Positions 51,488 to 60,767 of a stretch of DNA of 64,000 bases are shown here, piece after piece. The first letter of the stretch is position 1. Each line of letters starts with the position of its first letter. The notes under the pieces are model-generated. The model was not told where the DNA came from. It did no database searches and was given only the letters and a program-made list of their open reading frames with translations. The stretch comes from JAJCYX01 sp965243825. GTDB taxonomy: Bacteria > Chloroflexota > Dehalococcoidia > Lucifugimonadales > Lucifugimonadaceae. A program made the position numbers and the translations under genes. The DNA is taken from the NCBI GenBank assembly GCA_965243825.1, contig CBDEVT010000001.1, forward strand, positions 2,046,001 through 2,110,000, given 5' to 3'.

Positions 51488-52162
51488 CTAGTCTGTTCCC
51501 GCGAGTCCAGAACGCATCAAGTAAACCTGTCGCTCGGCTTCGACTGCGAAATCTGGAAGCTCTGTCGCTCCGCCGACCATCTCGGCCTGTACGTATATCT
51601 GAGCGACTCGTTCCACCAGGATTGCAACCCTCATTGCCTCTTCCAGATCGGATCCTACCGCGCACATGCCGTGGTTCCTCAGCAGCACCGCGCGGCGGTC
51701 TTCCAGAGCCTCAAGTCCCGCCGCCGCCAGTTCTGGAGTCCCAGGGAATCCGTAATCGGCGACATCAACCGGACCACCAAGGTAGACGACCATCTCATCT
51801 ACGATTGGTGGGATTTGAGTGGTTGTGACCGCTGCCACCGAGGCATACAAAGAGTGGGTATGGACGACCGCGTTCACATCCGGTCTCCCGCGGTAGATAC
51901 CCAGATGCAGCAGAGATTCTGTGGATGGCACAAGATCTGCGGCGACAGGCTCAAGGTCACCATCCACCACTACCAAGCCATCAATATCCAATCGGTCATA
52001 GGTCACACCAGCCGGAGTAATCAGGTACCTGTCCTCTCCACCTTCCGGTGCGAGTCTGAGTGATACGTTTCCACTTGATCCAGATATGAGCTCGCGTCGT
52101 TCCAACTCAAGAACCGTCTCGAGAAGATTCTCGCGTTCCAGTCTGTAGTGTGGAGCTGGCAC
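51488..52162 (-). CDS. Class II aldolase (fuculose-phosphate aldolase/epimerase family)
   Basis: A 224-residue zinc aldolase of the AraD/FucA family. It has SGNVSLRL, the catalytic Glu in VPSTESLLHLGIY, the zinc His pair in VVHTHSLYAS, and the third His in LLRNHGMCAVG. It cleaves a phosphorylated sugar or sugar acid to dihydroxyacetone phosphate or pyruvate plus an aldehyde. Preceding kinase and dehydrogenase genes give a complete oxidise-phosphorylate-cleave order. The start is a GTG without a clear ribosome site. Confidence 0.85.
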   Translation of the reverse strand: MPAPHYRLERENLLETVLELERRELISGSSGNVSLRLAPEGGEDRYLITPAGVTYDRLDIDGLVVVDGDLEPVAADLVPSTESLLHLGIYRGRPDVNAVVHTHSLYASVAAVTTTQIPPIVDEMVVYLGGPVDVADYGFPGTPELAAAGLEALEDRRAVLLRNHGMCAVGSDLEEAMRVAILVERVAQIYVQAEMVGGATELPDFAVEAERQVYLMRSGLAGTD

Positions 52163-52232
52163 TGAGGAGGTCCAATCAAGTAGTCAACTAATTCGCCGCA
52201 AAAAGGTAGCACGTCGAGTGTTGAACCGACAG

Positions 52233-53750
52233 TTAGAGTTCAATATCTGCGAGCCGACGCTCTCGCTCTCGCCATGCGTGATAGAGATCGTCGTATTCTG
52301 AATTGACAGCGCTCTCTGCTGTGAGCACGCGTAACTCTTGCTTCCGCCGCTTGGCAAGAGCGGTGAAATCCGCATCACCAGCACCTACGGCGGCAATCGA
52401 CAGTGCTCCCAGAGTCGTTGTGTCACCGGTCTTTGAGAATCCAACCGCACCGCCCATGACTCCAGTGAGGATCTCGCGAAACGTTCGTGACTTGGTCATG
52501 CCGCCACCGATAGCGAACCACTTTGACGGTCCTCCGAACATCGCAAGGCGATCAGCGTTGTAACGAATCGCGAAGGCGAAGTTTTCCAGAGCAGCGCGGG
52601 CGAGAGATGCCCTATCGGGTGGCTCGAAGGACAGGGGTACCGGGAGGAGCATTCCACCTGTCCGCAGCGTCAAGTCCGCCATATTCACGAACGATGGCCC
52701 GAAATAGCCTGCCACACCATTAGCTCCTGGTTCGACGCGAGCCGCTTGCCGGTCGAGCCGTTCCATGGCTTTGACAGGATCTTCTCCCTCGCAAATCAAA
52801 GAGATCAGCCAGTCATAGGCTCCACCCATTTCGCCAGCATTGCCCTCCGCCGTCCACCTTTCAGGCATAACGTGCCGACCAGTCCACATCGCGTGTGTAT
52901 CGTCGAAAAGAGGAATCCTGGTGACGCGCATCACGGACGCACTCCATCCGGCTATCACTCCCGAAGTCTCTGGCTCCGAAACACCAAGGCCGAGTAGGCC
53001 GACCTGTGTATCTGGTCCCGCTGCGACTACTGGAGTACCGGCCTCTAGGCCAAGACCGCGTGCCGCAAGTGTTACGAGCTTCCCCACCACGGTTCCTGCA
53101 GGGCAAGTTTGCGGAAGGTCTATCTCGTCCAGGCCAGCGTACGAAGACAACCCGGCTGCTGGTGCACCTGTCGCCACAAGTCCCAATCCTGATTCGCAGG
53201 CGAGTGCGGATTCCATCAGCAGCACGCCTGTCATTCGGTAGACCAGCCAATCAGCGATTCCGGAGACGGTGCGGACCTTTTCAAATACCTCGGGTTGCTC
53301 CTGTTTCAGCCAGAGTATTCGCGCCCATGCGGTCAACATCCCCGGCCCGTGGCCTGTCATCTGCCAGAGCATGTTTCCTGCGTCGGCGTCAATCTCTCCT
53401 CCCTGGAATACTGCACGCAAATCGCGATTGGGACCTGAATAGATCTCCCTGCTGTCCTGGCCGTAGATGACAAGTCCAAGCCTTTGACTCGTCGTGGTGA
53501 TAGACCGTATCTGTATTGGATCGACGCCCGATTCAGTGATGGCTTTCCTGGATGCAGCACAGACGGTTTTCCAGGCTTTTTCAGGATCAAACTCGACTGC
53601 CGTATCTGGACCGTTGTCAGGGCGCTCATAGTTGACCGGCAGCCGCACGATAGCGAGGGGTCTGCCATAGCTCTGACCTATCGCCGCCCTGATGTGGCTG
53701 GTGCCAAAGTCGATCGCCATATAGAGAGGGCGAGGCTTGCGCTTAGCCAC
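52233..53750 (-). CDS. FGGY-family carbohydrate kinase, xylulokinase-like
   Basis: A 505-residue sugar kinase. The phosphate motif is AIDFGTSHIRAAIGQSYG. Substrate-site segments are TTTSQRLGLVIYGQD and AGPDTQVGLLGLGV, and the ATP site includes AIGGGMTKSRTFREIL. I take GTG at 53750, overlapping the preceding stop, because GGGAG sits about eight bases upstream. Earlier in-frame ATGs run deep into the neighbour. Different from the 347-1813 gluconokinase. Substrate unknown, but genes on both sides point to a sugar acid or deoxy sugar. Confidence 0.85.
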   Translation of the reverse strand: MAKRKPRPLYMAIDFGTSHIRAAIGQSYGRPLAIVRLPVNYERPDNGPDTAVEFDPEKAWKTVCAASRKAITESGVDPIQIRSITTTSQRLGLVIYGQDSREIYSGPNRDLRAVFQGGEIDADAGNMLWQMTGHGPGMLTAWARILWLKQEQPEVFEKVRTVSGIADWLVYRMTGVLLMESALACESGLGLVATGAPAAGLSSYAGLDEIDLPQTCPAGTVVGKLVTLAARGLGLEAGTPVVAAGPDTQVGLLGLGVSEPETSGVIAGWSASVMRVTRIPLFDDTHAMWTGRHVMPERWTAEGNAGEMGGAYDWLISLICEGEDPVKAMERLDRQAARVEPGANGVAGYFGPSFVNMADLTLRTGGMLLPVPLSFEPPDRASLARAALENFAFAIRYNADRLAMFGGPSKWFAIGGGMTKSRTFREILTGVMGGAVGFSKTGDTTTLGALSIAAVGAGDADFTALAKRRKQELRVLTAESAVNSEYDDLYHAWRERERRLADIEL

Positions 53751-54744
53751 GGCGAGTCTCCCATACAGTTTCATTGACGAAATTCGATGGTTTCTCACCA
53801 CGTGCGAACCGAAGCAGGTCGCGTGTGATGGCTGAAGAGTGCCTGGCGATGGTCTCGTCGGTTGCTCCTCCAATATGCGGCGTCAGCACCACGTTTGGAA
53901 GTCTGAGTAGAGGATGGCTCGGATCGACCGGATGAGTGGGGTAGACGTCGATGCCTGCCGCAGCCAACCGGCCACTTTCCAGGGCAGTAACCAGGTCAGA
54001 TTCTCGGATCAGTTCCGATGAGGCCGTATTCACGAGAATCGCCCCCTGTTTCATCCTGGCCAACCTGTCGGTGCCAAGAAGAGCTGAACCATCTTCTGGT
54101 TGCGGCGCATGCAGCGTGATGAAATCGGCGTTCTCCAGCAGGAAATCCAGCTCGGCCCAGGTAACATTCGACCGGTCCGCGTCTAAAGGAGTCACGAACG
54201 GATCGTACCCTAGAACGTTCATCCCGAATGCGTTGCACAGCTCGGCGACTCTTTTCCCGATAGCGCCCAGGCCAATGACCCCAGCTACGTGTCCACCGAG
54301 TTCTACCCCTCGCAATGTTCGGTATGCCTCGGTCGGAGACTCCCAGTTATCACTTCGAACATAGCGGTCTGACTCTGCCACTCTCCGGGCCGCTGCCATC
54401 ATCAGGGCGATCGTCATCTCTGCGACAGCATTCGCGTTCCTGCCCGGTGTGTTGATGACCACGATCCCTCGCTCCGTCGCCGCTTCCACATCGATCTGGT
54501 TGGTGGCTGATCGGCAGATCCCGACCAGCTTGAGATGGGGGGCAGCGTCGAAGGTCTCTTCAAAGAGAAAATCGGCTTCAACCACCACAGCATCGAAGTC
54601 TTCTTTGGCCAGTCGAGCGCCCAGCTGCTCCGGGTCTTGCAGTTCCTCTGATTCAAGCCAGCTTTCATGGACCGTTTCAATGCCATTCTCATTCAGCTCC
54701 TTAAGAGCCTGATCTGTGAATGGGGCGAGAATGAGGGCACGCAT
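53743..54744 (-). CDS. D-isomer-specific 2-hydroxyacid dehydrogenase
   Basis: A 333-residue NAD-dependent dehydrogenase of the SerA/GyaR fold. The catalytic Arg is in CRSATNQIDVEAA, the NAD motif is VIGLGAIGKRVAE, the Glu region is GIDVYPTHPV and the His is in LTPHIGGATDE. There is no ACT domain, so it is not a full-length serine-pathway SerA. It would reduce or oxidise hydroxypyruvate, glyoxylate or a larger 2-keto acid. It begins 27 bases after hpnE stops and leads the kinase-aldolase cassette. Confidence 0.87.
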   Translation of the reverse strand: MRALILAPFTDQALKELNENGIETVHESWLESEELQDPEQLGARLAKEDFDAVVVEADFLFEETFDAAPHLKLVGICRSATNQIDVEAATERGIVVINTPGRNANAVAEMTIALMMAAARRVAESDRYVRSDNWESPTEAYRTLRGVELGGHVAGVIGLGAIGKRVAELCNAFGMNVLGYDPFVTPLDADRSNVTWAELDFLLENADFITLHAPQPEDGSALLGTDRLARMKQGAILVNTASSELIRESDLVTALESGRLAAAGIDVYPTHPVDPSHPLLRLPNVVLTPHIGGATDETIARHSSAITRDLLRFARGEKPSNFVNETVWETRRG

Positions 54745-54771
54745 AACAGTGGAGTATGGGCTGGCTGGAAG

Positions 54772-56154
54772 TTAGTGCGAAAGGTATTTCGCAATCGAAT
54801 CGGACGCAAGATTCCCACTGCGAACCGCACTCTCCATAGTCGAAGGCCAGCCTGTGCGGGTCCAGTCGCCAGCTATGAACAGGCCTGGAACCGAGGTCTC
54901 CTGAGGTAATCGGTATTGCTCTGAACCTGGAGTGACGCGGAACGTCGCATCCATCATCTTAACCGTGATGAATCTCTCGACAACCGCGTCTGATGCTTCA
55001 GGAAAAACTCGAGCCATTTCGGTGACGAAGATCTCTCGGAGTTCAGCCTTGCTGCGCTCTTTCCATTCCCATGCACCACTCAGTGAAATCGCTATGTGTT
55101 GGCCACTTTGTGGATGTTCGGCTTCTTGTTCGTGCATGCGAGTAACGTTGAATACCCACTGAAGCGGACTGTCTAAAACAGCAACAAACCGATCGTCAAG
55201 AATCTGGCGGTCATACCAGATGTGGACGCCAACAATGGGTGCGGTTTCCATATTCGTTGCGGGCTCAAAATGCTCGGGGATCAGATCGCTGTTCTTCGTC
55301 AGCTTCACCGTTTCAGAAGCAGGTACCGCTGTAAGCACGGCGTCGGCCGCGATCTTCTGACCCGTCTCAAGTTCGATGCCTGTTACAGAACCTTCACCGG
55401 TAGTGATCCTTGCAATGTCTGCAGACTTATGTACCGAACCACCGCGATTCTCGATCGATGCTTCCGCCGCATCTCCTGCCAATCGAGATAGACCGACCAC
55501 CGGATAGCCGATTGCCGCTTTGTGTGGTGCTCCAAGTAACGCGGTTTGGAAGAGCATTAGTCCAGCATCCGCACTCACATGCGCGATGTCGTCGTTCAGC
55601 GCGGGAAGCACAATCAAGTTCCAGAACCGGGAGATCGTCTCATCATTCTGCCCGTGCCTCCTCAACCAGGCGTCGAACGTTTCTTGTTCGAGCAATCCAC
55701 CCTGTTTTCGACGCGTGAACCTGATTCTCATCATCCCGTAAAGCAGTCGGAGACGCGCCCTGTAAGAGATGTGCCCATAGCCAAGTAGCGCTGGCAAATT
55801 GGCGGCGGAGCCCGGTATCCACGAAGATGCTTTCAGCCAGGATGATTTTCCGTCACGGATTACGCGAGCTTCCAAACGGCCGGGCATTCGCACATTGTTC
55901 CAGGCACCGATCTCTCGCAGGAAATCCATGTATTCGTCGCATGCTCCAACGAAGACGTGTTGCCCGTTATCTACTTCAACACCGGTTTCGGGATCTGTGA
56001 AAGAGAAGGCTCGGCCACCAAGAAAAGGTCTCTTTTCAAACACAGACACTCGGATTCCGCGCCTGGAGAGGTTTACACCGGCAGCCAGTCCCGCGAGACC
56101 GCCGCCGACGATCGCGACGTGTGTTGGTGAATGAGCGCTCATTGCGCTAGGCAT
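54772..56154 (-). CDS. hpnE: Hydroxysqualene dehydroxylase/squalene-forming oxidase HpnE
   Basis: A 460-residue FAD amine-oxidase-type protein that reduces hydroxysqualene to squalene. The Rossmann motif VAIVGGGLAGLAAGVNLSRR is at the N-terminus. VDNGQHVFVGACDEYM and the C-terminal GLFIAGDWTRTGWPSTMESA are the HpnE/phytoene-desaturase pattern. I place the start at 56154, after the hpnD stop; the reading frame extends upstream into hpnD. Genes hpnC and hpnD stand directly before it. Confidence 0.9.
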   Translation of the reverse strand: MPSAMSAHSPTHVAIVGGGLAGLAAGVNLSRRGIRVSVFEKRPFLGGRAFSFTDPETGVEVDNGQHVFVGACDEYMDFLREIGAWNNVRMPGRLEARVIRDGKSSWLKASSWIPGSAANLPALLGYGHISYRARLRLLYGMMRIRFTRRKQGGLLEQETFDAWLRRHGQNDETISRFWNLIVLPALNDDIAHVSADAGLMLFQTALLGAPHKAAIGYPVVGLSRLAGDAAEASIENRGGSVHKSADIARITTGEGSVTGIELETGQKIAADAVLTAVPASETVKLTKNSDLIPEHFEPATNMETAPIVGVHIWYDRQILDDRFVAVLDSPLQWVFNVTRMHEQEAEHPQSGQHIAISLSGAWEWKERSKAELREIFVTEMARVFPEASDAVVERFITVKMMDATFRVTPGSEQYRLPQETSVPGLFIAGDWTRTGWPSTMESAVRSGNLASDSIAKYLSH

Positions 56155-56177
56155 GCTAACTGAGAGGGGAGCGGTCG

Positions 56178-57083
56178 TCAGATCGGCAGGAAGCGTACGC
56201 GGCTTCGGAGCCATAACTTCGCACCGAGCCTGATCTTGGTCCATTTGCTGAGTCGGACCCGGCCTGCCATGACATTGAAGTCCGAGCTCTCTATCTTGTC
56301 GAGGATCTGCATGTATGCCTCGGCCATACCCTGTGGACAAGCACGCGAGCGGCGGTCAAGCAATGGAAATAGCCGGTTTCCTCGTTCGAAGTACTCCCGG
56401 GCACGTTTGACTTGAAACTCGATTAGCCTGCGGAAATTGTTGTTGACTATTCCAGCAAGTAATTCTTCCTCGGAGTAACCGAACCTAACGATTTCGTCCT
56501 GAGGGATATAGATGCGGCCGTTAGCTGCATCTTCGGCAACATCTCGGGTGATATTCGTCAGCTGCATGGCGATACCGAGGTCGATGGCATGCTGAACGGC
56601 TATCTGCTCCTCGTAGCCGCAGACCTCTATGCAGACGAGTCCCGGTGCACTGGCCACTTTTTTGCAGTATTCAGCTAACTCATTGAAATTAGCGTATCTG
56701 GACTGCGTGAGATCCATCTCACAGCCCTCAATCAGGGCTGTGTAGTGCGACTTTCCGATACCGAACCTCCGCTGGGAATCAGCGATGGCTGTCCAGATGG
56801 CACCTGTCTCGTCACCCGAATAGGCATCATTGAGATTAGACCTCACCTCGGCCAACTCAGTAACCGGATCACCGGCTCGGTCCGGTTCGTCGACTATGTC
56901 ATCACAGAGTCTGCAGAATGCGTATGTGGCGAAGATTGCTCGTCTCTGCTCGATAGGTAAAGTCAGAAACGCGTAGTAGAAGCTGCTGTTCGACTCTCGT
57001 GTAAGCCGTTCACAGACTTCGTACGCCTCATCAAGATCAACCTTGTCTGGCATCACTGGAGGTTGTTCTACCGTAGAGGTCAA
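56178..57083 (-). CDS. hpnD: Presqualene diphosphate synthase HpnD
   Basis: A 301-residue head-to-head prenyl synthase joining two farnesyl diphosphates. First Asp-rich motif is RLCDDIVDEPD, second is NITRDVAEDAANGRIYIPQD. SSFYYAFLTLP is the family's N-terminal block. It pairs with hpnC 27 bases upstream; the two differ in sequence, as is normal for HpnC and HpnD. Confidence 0.92.
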   Translation of the reverse strand: MTSTVEQPPVMPDKVDLDEAYEVCERLTRESNSSFYYAFLTLPIEQRRAIFATYAFCRLCDDIVDEPDRAGDPVTELAEVRSNLNDAYSGDETGAIWTAIADSQRRFGIGKSHYTALIEGCEMDLTQSRYANFNELAEYCKKVASAPGLVCIEVCGYEEQIAVQHAIDLGIAMQLTNITRDVAEDAANGRIYIPQDEIVRFGYSEEELLAGIVNNNFRRLIEFQVKRAREYFERGNRLFPLLDRRSRACPQGMAEAYMQILDKIESSDFNVMAGRVRLSKWTKIRLGAKLWLRSRVRFLPI

Positions 57084-57109
57084 TGCTTCGTTCCGTAGGG
57101 TGAAGAGAG

Positions 57110-58066
57110 CTAGCTGTTTGCCGACTTGAAAAGCCGTTTCGGGAGCGGCTCCATTCCCAGTTTGGTTCGAGTGTACGCTGAAATTAGCAGCCGGAACTTG
57201 GAGATTTTCGAGACTTCAGGGCGTTTCGATAAGACATCGTAGTCGAGCTTCTCAATCGCTCTCAGCACCGTCAATCCACCACCCGTAAACAACGCAAGGT
57301 CAATTCGGGCCTGTCCCTGCACCAGCTTTACCAGTTCGTATCCTTTGATGAAGAATTGTCGTGTTCGGTCCACCTGAAACTTCATCAACGCCTTGAACTC
57401 AGGAGTAGCTATGCGGTCTTGGACCGTGGCTTCGGTAACACCAAACGTCTTCATATCATCGGCAGGGAGATAGATACGGCCGATTTCATGGTCCCTGACG
57501 ACGTCTTGCCAGAAATTCGCCAGTTGAAGAGCAGTACAGGTATTGTTGGCGATCTCATGCAGTTCCGGCTCACGATGCCCGAACACGTATAACACGAGGT
57601 GTCCGACTGGATTTGCTGAATGCTCGCAGTACTCCAACAACTCGTCGAAGCTCGGATGCTTCAGGATTCGTTGGTCTCGCCTGTTTGCTTCGATCAGCTT
57701 TTCGAATGGTTCTCGCGGAATGTCGAACTGCTTGATTGTTGACTGAAGCGCGATGAAATACGGATGACTCGCTATTCCTTCGTAACAGAGCTCAAGTTGC
57801 CGTTGCCAATCGTCCAGCAAATCCGTCCTGTTGCCGCTCGCCTCGTCACCCAGGTCGTCTACTCCTCGGCAGTACGCGTAGATCGAATAGAAGTGCTTTC
57901 GTAGATCGCGAGGTATCAGTCGAGTGCCCACAGAGAAATTTTCGTAGTGGGTCTTTGCAAGTCGCTCGCATTGATCGAATGATGCGGAGACCTGTTCCTG
58001 GTTTAAACCAGCTGGAGAACTGCTAGGAGACGAAACAGACTGAGGTTCGCTTGCAGAGGTCTGCAT
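57110..58066 (-). CDS. hpnC: Hydroxysqualene synthase HpnC
   Basis: A 318-residue squalene/phytoene-synthase-family protein that hydrolyses presqualene diphosphate to hydroxysqualene. It has ENFSVGTRLIPRDLRKHFYS, the first motif YAYCRGVDDLGDEASG, and the second ANFWQDVVRDHEIGRIYLP. About 30 N-terminal residues are Ser/Pro-rich and less conserved. Order hpnC-hpnD-hpnE is the standard squalene module. Confidence 0.92.
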   Translation of the reverse strand: MQTSASEPQSVSSPSSSPAGLNQEQVSASFDQCERLAKTHYENFSVGTRLIPRDLRKHFYSIYAYCRGVDDLGDEASGNRTDLLDDWQRQLELCYEGIASHPYFIALQSTIKQFDIPREPFEKLIEANRRDQRILKHPSFDELLEYCEHSANPVGHLVLYVFGHREPELHEIANNTCTALQLANFWQDVVRDHEIGRIYLPADDMKTFGVTEATVQDRIATPEFKALMKFQVDRTRQFFIKGYELVKLVQGQARIDLALFTGGGLTVLRAIEKLDYDVLSKRPEVSKISKFRLLISAYTRTKLGMEPLPKRLFKSANS

Positions 58067-58116
58067 CTGTTTAAGTGCCCCAGTTGTTGCGTGATCTGAG
58101 CGGTAAGGTGGCCTTA

Positions 58117-58671
58117 TTAGCCAGCCAGTCCTGACACCTGAACGGCGATGTTCCTGGGTTTCGGTTCATCAAGCTCGACCACGAAAATCCGCTGGAACTC
58201 CCCGAGAAGCGGGGAGCCATCGATTACGGGAACAGTTTCGTTCGTGCCGAGGATCATGTGCTGACAATGCGAATGACCGTTAGGGCATTCATTGGGCCTG
58301 ACGCTCACCGTGCGAATAGCGAAATCGTTGTGGCCGTAGTACATGTCCTTGGGAGCAGTACGGTCAAGGAAGTGCTCCATGTCAGTCAGGAGTAAGGGCT
58401 CGTTTTCGTTAATGATGACCGAGCACGTTGTGTGGGTGCTGTGGACAAGTACCTGGCCGTTTGCCACGCCCGACTCAGTCACGAGCTCCCGGACCGTAGC
58501 GGTGATATCAATGAAGTCTGGAGCGTCTTTAGTTTCAACAGACAAAATCTTGCTGAAAACTCTCCACTCGTTACCGGTGGTGAGACCGCCAGGAGTGGCG
58601 CCATTGAGTACGCTGATCCTTCCGGCCTCTACGGCCGACATTTCTGCCGCGTTCGCCCTCTGCAAGCTCAT
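58117..58671 (-). CDS. yjbQ: YjbQ family protein (UPF0047)
   Basis: A 184-residue protein of the YjbQ/UPF0047 family. The core motifs are VHSTHTTCSVIINENEP, YYGHNDFAIR and HCQHMILGTNE, with a pair of His lining a likely metal or phosphate site. Some members can make thiamine phosphate as a secondary activity; the true role is unsettled. About 25 N-terminal residues precede the usual start. Its ATG overlaps the shc stop by four bases, so it is within the hopanoid operon. Confidence 0.88.
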   Translation of the reverse strand: MSLQRANAAEMSAVEAGRISVLNGATPGGLTTGNEWRVFSKILSVETKDAPDFIDITATVRELVTESGVANGQVLVHSTHTTCSVIINENEPLLLTDMEHFLDRTAPKDMYYGHNDFAIRTVSVRPNECPNGHSHCQHMILGTNETVPVIDGSPLLGEFQRIFVVELDEPKPRNIAVQVSGLAG

Positions 58672-60767
58672 TTACCCCCTGCAATCAACGTGCGGAGACC
58701 TCTCCGGTCCGCTCCGTCGCCGATCCTGGCCCGATACCTGCCTAACGCCAGAAGCGGCCAGTAAATGCGGTACATATGGTACTTGATCATGAATCCGGCT
58801 GGCAGTTCAATCGGAAGAAGATCCTTCTCGGACGTCTCCGTGCTCTTAAACCGCCGGTCCCCAATTCCGTAGCCAGGAAAGCCTGTTGCCGTGTATTGCG
58901 GCTCATCCCAGGCTCCGTCCGACCGTTGTTTCCTAACAAGATAACCTACGCCGCTCTCCGCTGCCTCACTTCGCGCTCTTCCGGCGGCAACTAAAGCGAG
59001 TAAAGCCCACGCCGTTTGTGAAGCTGTACTAACGCCGTTGCCTCTCAAACTTGGATCTGCATATGACGCGCACGACTCTCCCCAACCGCCGTCACCATTT
59101 TGGCGGGATTCTACCCAATCTGCCGCCATTTGAACACGCTCATCGGACATATCAAAGCCGATAGCTTCGAGTCCGGGCAGGACCGCTCCCGTTCCGTAAA
59201 TGTAGTTCACACCCCACCTACCAAACCAGGCTCCGTCCGGCTCCTGCTCCTCCCAAATGTACTCGAGGGCTTTTTGAACTGCCGGTGAGTCCAGAGGCCA
59301 CTTGAGCTCGCCAAGAGCTTCCAGTATGTGACCTGTTACGTCAACGCTCGGCGGATCGATCACTTCCCCGAAATCGAAAAAGGGCAATTTAGTCGTTATC
59401 TGGCTCATGTTGTCGCGATCGAACGAGCCCCAGCCGCCGTTTTTGCTCTGCATGGCGACCAGCCATTGCAAGCCCGATCTGACGGACGTGTTCCGTTGTT
59501 CGGGATCAGACACACTAGCCCTTTCGATCGCCAGTATCACTTCCGCCGCATCATCAGTATCCGGGTAAGCGTTGTTGTCAAATTCAAATGCCCATCCTCC
59601 GGGTTCGACGGAAGGAAGCCTGACTTGCCAGTCACCCGGTTCGTGGATTTGCCGCGAAACAAGCCAGTCGGCCGCCTTCACAATGCTCGGATCATCTGGC
59701 GCAATGCCGGATTCGAGCATGGCGTTTACTGTCAGTGCCGTGTCCCACACAGGTGATACGCAGGCCTGAACACGCCAGGTATCGTCGACGCCGGAATCAT
59801 CGATGGCAAACCCTTCCAACCCCTCAAGACCTTTTTTCATAACCGGGTGATCGAGGCTGTACCCGAGTTCTTTAAGTGCTATCAGTGAATACACCCAGGG
59901 CGGCTGAATCCCACCCCAGGAGCCGTCATTCTCTTGATGTTGGACGATCCATTCTTCGACACGTCGTCGCGACCTCCTGCGCAAAGGCTTGATCGGTAGC
60001 TTTTCGACATTGTGCAGAAGGCGGTCGGCGACAAAAACAAACCAGTCAGGACTCATCGCTGATGGCGTTGGCAGTGAATAGTCGGTGTTCTCACGGCCCT
60101 GTGGGAATAGCTCGTCAATTGCCTGCTCGGCCGGAAGTGGGTATGTAGGGTTTTCGGAGAGAATGACCGTCATTGGCACTACGGTCGCCCGCGTCCAACT
60201 GGCGAACGCGTAGATATTGAATGGGGCCCACTTGGGAAGGAAGATGATCTCCGGTGCCAGGTACGGTGTGCCCTCCCAGTCCCACTGGCCGATCATGGCG
60301 AGCCAGATTTTGGTAAACACACGGGACTTAGGCACTCCGCCACGCGAGAGGATGAACTGCCTCGCCCGCTCCATCGGTTCAGAATCTGGTGCCCGGCCAG
60401 CCATTTTCATCGCTGTGTAACACTCGACTGACGTGCTCACATCTGATGGACCGCCGTAGTACAGGCTCCATCCGCCGTCTTCGCCCTGCCGCCTTTCCAT
60501 GTAGTTGGCGATCTTGCGATTACGGTCATGGTCTGTCGTGCCGAGAATGTGAGTGAGAAAAACATACTCGGACTCCATGGTGGGGTTAGATTCGAGTTCA
60601 CCCCACCACCAGCCCTCCGGATGTTGAATGTCCTTCAGAAAGTCATGAGTTCTGCTTATCGCGGAATCCACTGACTCAGCAGGCAGCTCCGATTCAACAC
60701 CAGAGAATCGCGTGCCTCTGACTTGAGGGATGCGTGCCGTCTCGGTTGTGAGTCCCGTTTCGATCAT
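58668..60767 (-). CDS. shc: Squalene-hopene cyclase
   Basis: A 699-residue cyclase that folds squalene into hopene at the membrane. The catalytic DxDD motif is DTDD at residues 403-406, in NNAYPDTDDAAEV. Repeated QW motifs are visible (GEDGGWSLYYGG, QENDGSWGG, QNGDGGWGES, RSDGAWDEPQ). I take the ATG at 60767, which overlaps the hpnA stop; the frame runs further upstream. Also called hpnF. Confidence 0.95.
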   Translation of the reverse strand: MIETGLTTETARIPQVRGTRFSGVESELPAESVDSAISRTHDFLKDIQHPEGWWWGELESNPTMESEYVFLTHILGTTDHDRNRKIANYMERRQGEDGGWSLYYGGPSDVSTSVECYTAMKMAGRAPDSEPMERARQFILSRGGVPKSRVFTKIWLAMIGQWDWEGTPYLAPEIIFLPKWAPFNIYAFASWTRATVVPMTVILSENPTYPLPAEQAIDELFPQGRENTDYSLPTPSAMSPDWFVFVADRLLHNVEKLPIKPLRRRSRRRVEEWIVQHQENDGSWGGIQPPWVYSLIALKELGYSLDHPVMKKGLEGLEGFAIDDSGVDDTWRVQACVSPVWDTALTVNAMLESGIAPDDPSIVKAADWLVSRQIHEPGDWQVRLPSVEPGGWAFEFDNNAYPDTDDAAEVILAIERASVSDPEQRNTSVRSGLQWLVAMQSKNGGWGSFDRDNMSQITTKLPFFDFGEVIDPPSVDVTGHILEALGELKWPLDSPAVQKALEYIWEEQEPDGAWFGRWGVNYIYGTGAVLPGLEAIGFDMSDERVQMAADWVESRQNGDGGWGESCASYADPSLRGNGVSTASQTAWALLALVAAGRARSEAAESGVGYLVRKQRSDGAWDEPQYTATGFPGYGIGDRRFKSTETSEKDLLPIELPAGFMIKYHMYRIYWPLLALGRYRARIGDGADRRGLRTLIAGGK

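Noticed and set aside
56155..56340. Upstream extension of the hpnE frame
   Set aside because: It overlaps the end of hpnD and the residues do not match the start of the FAD domain.
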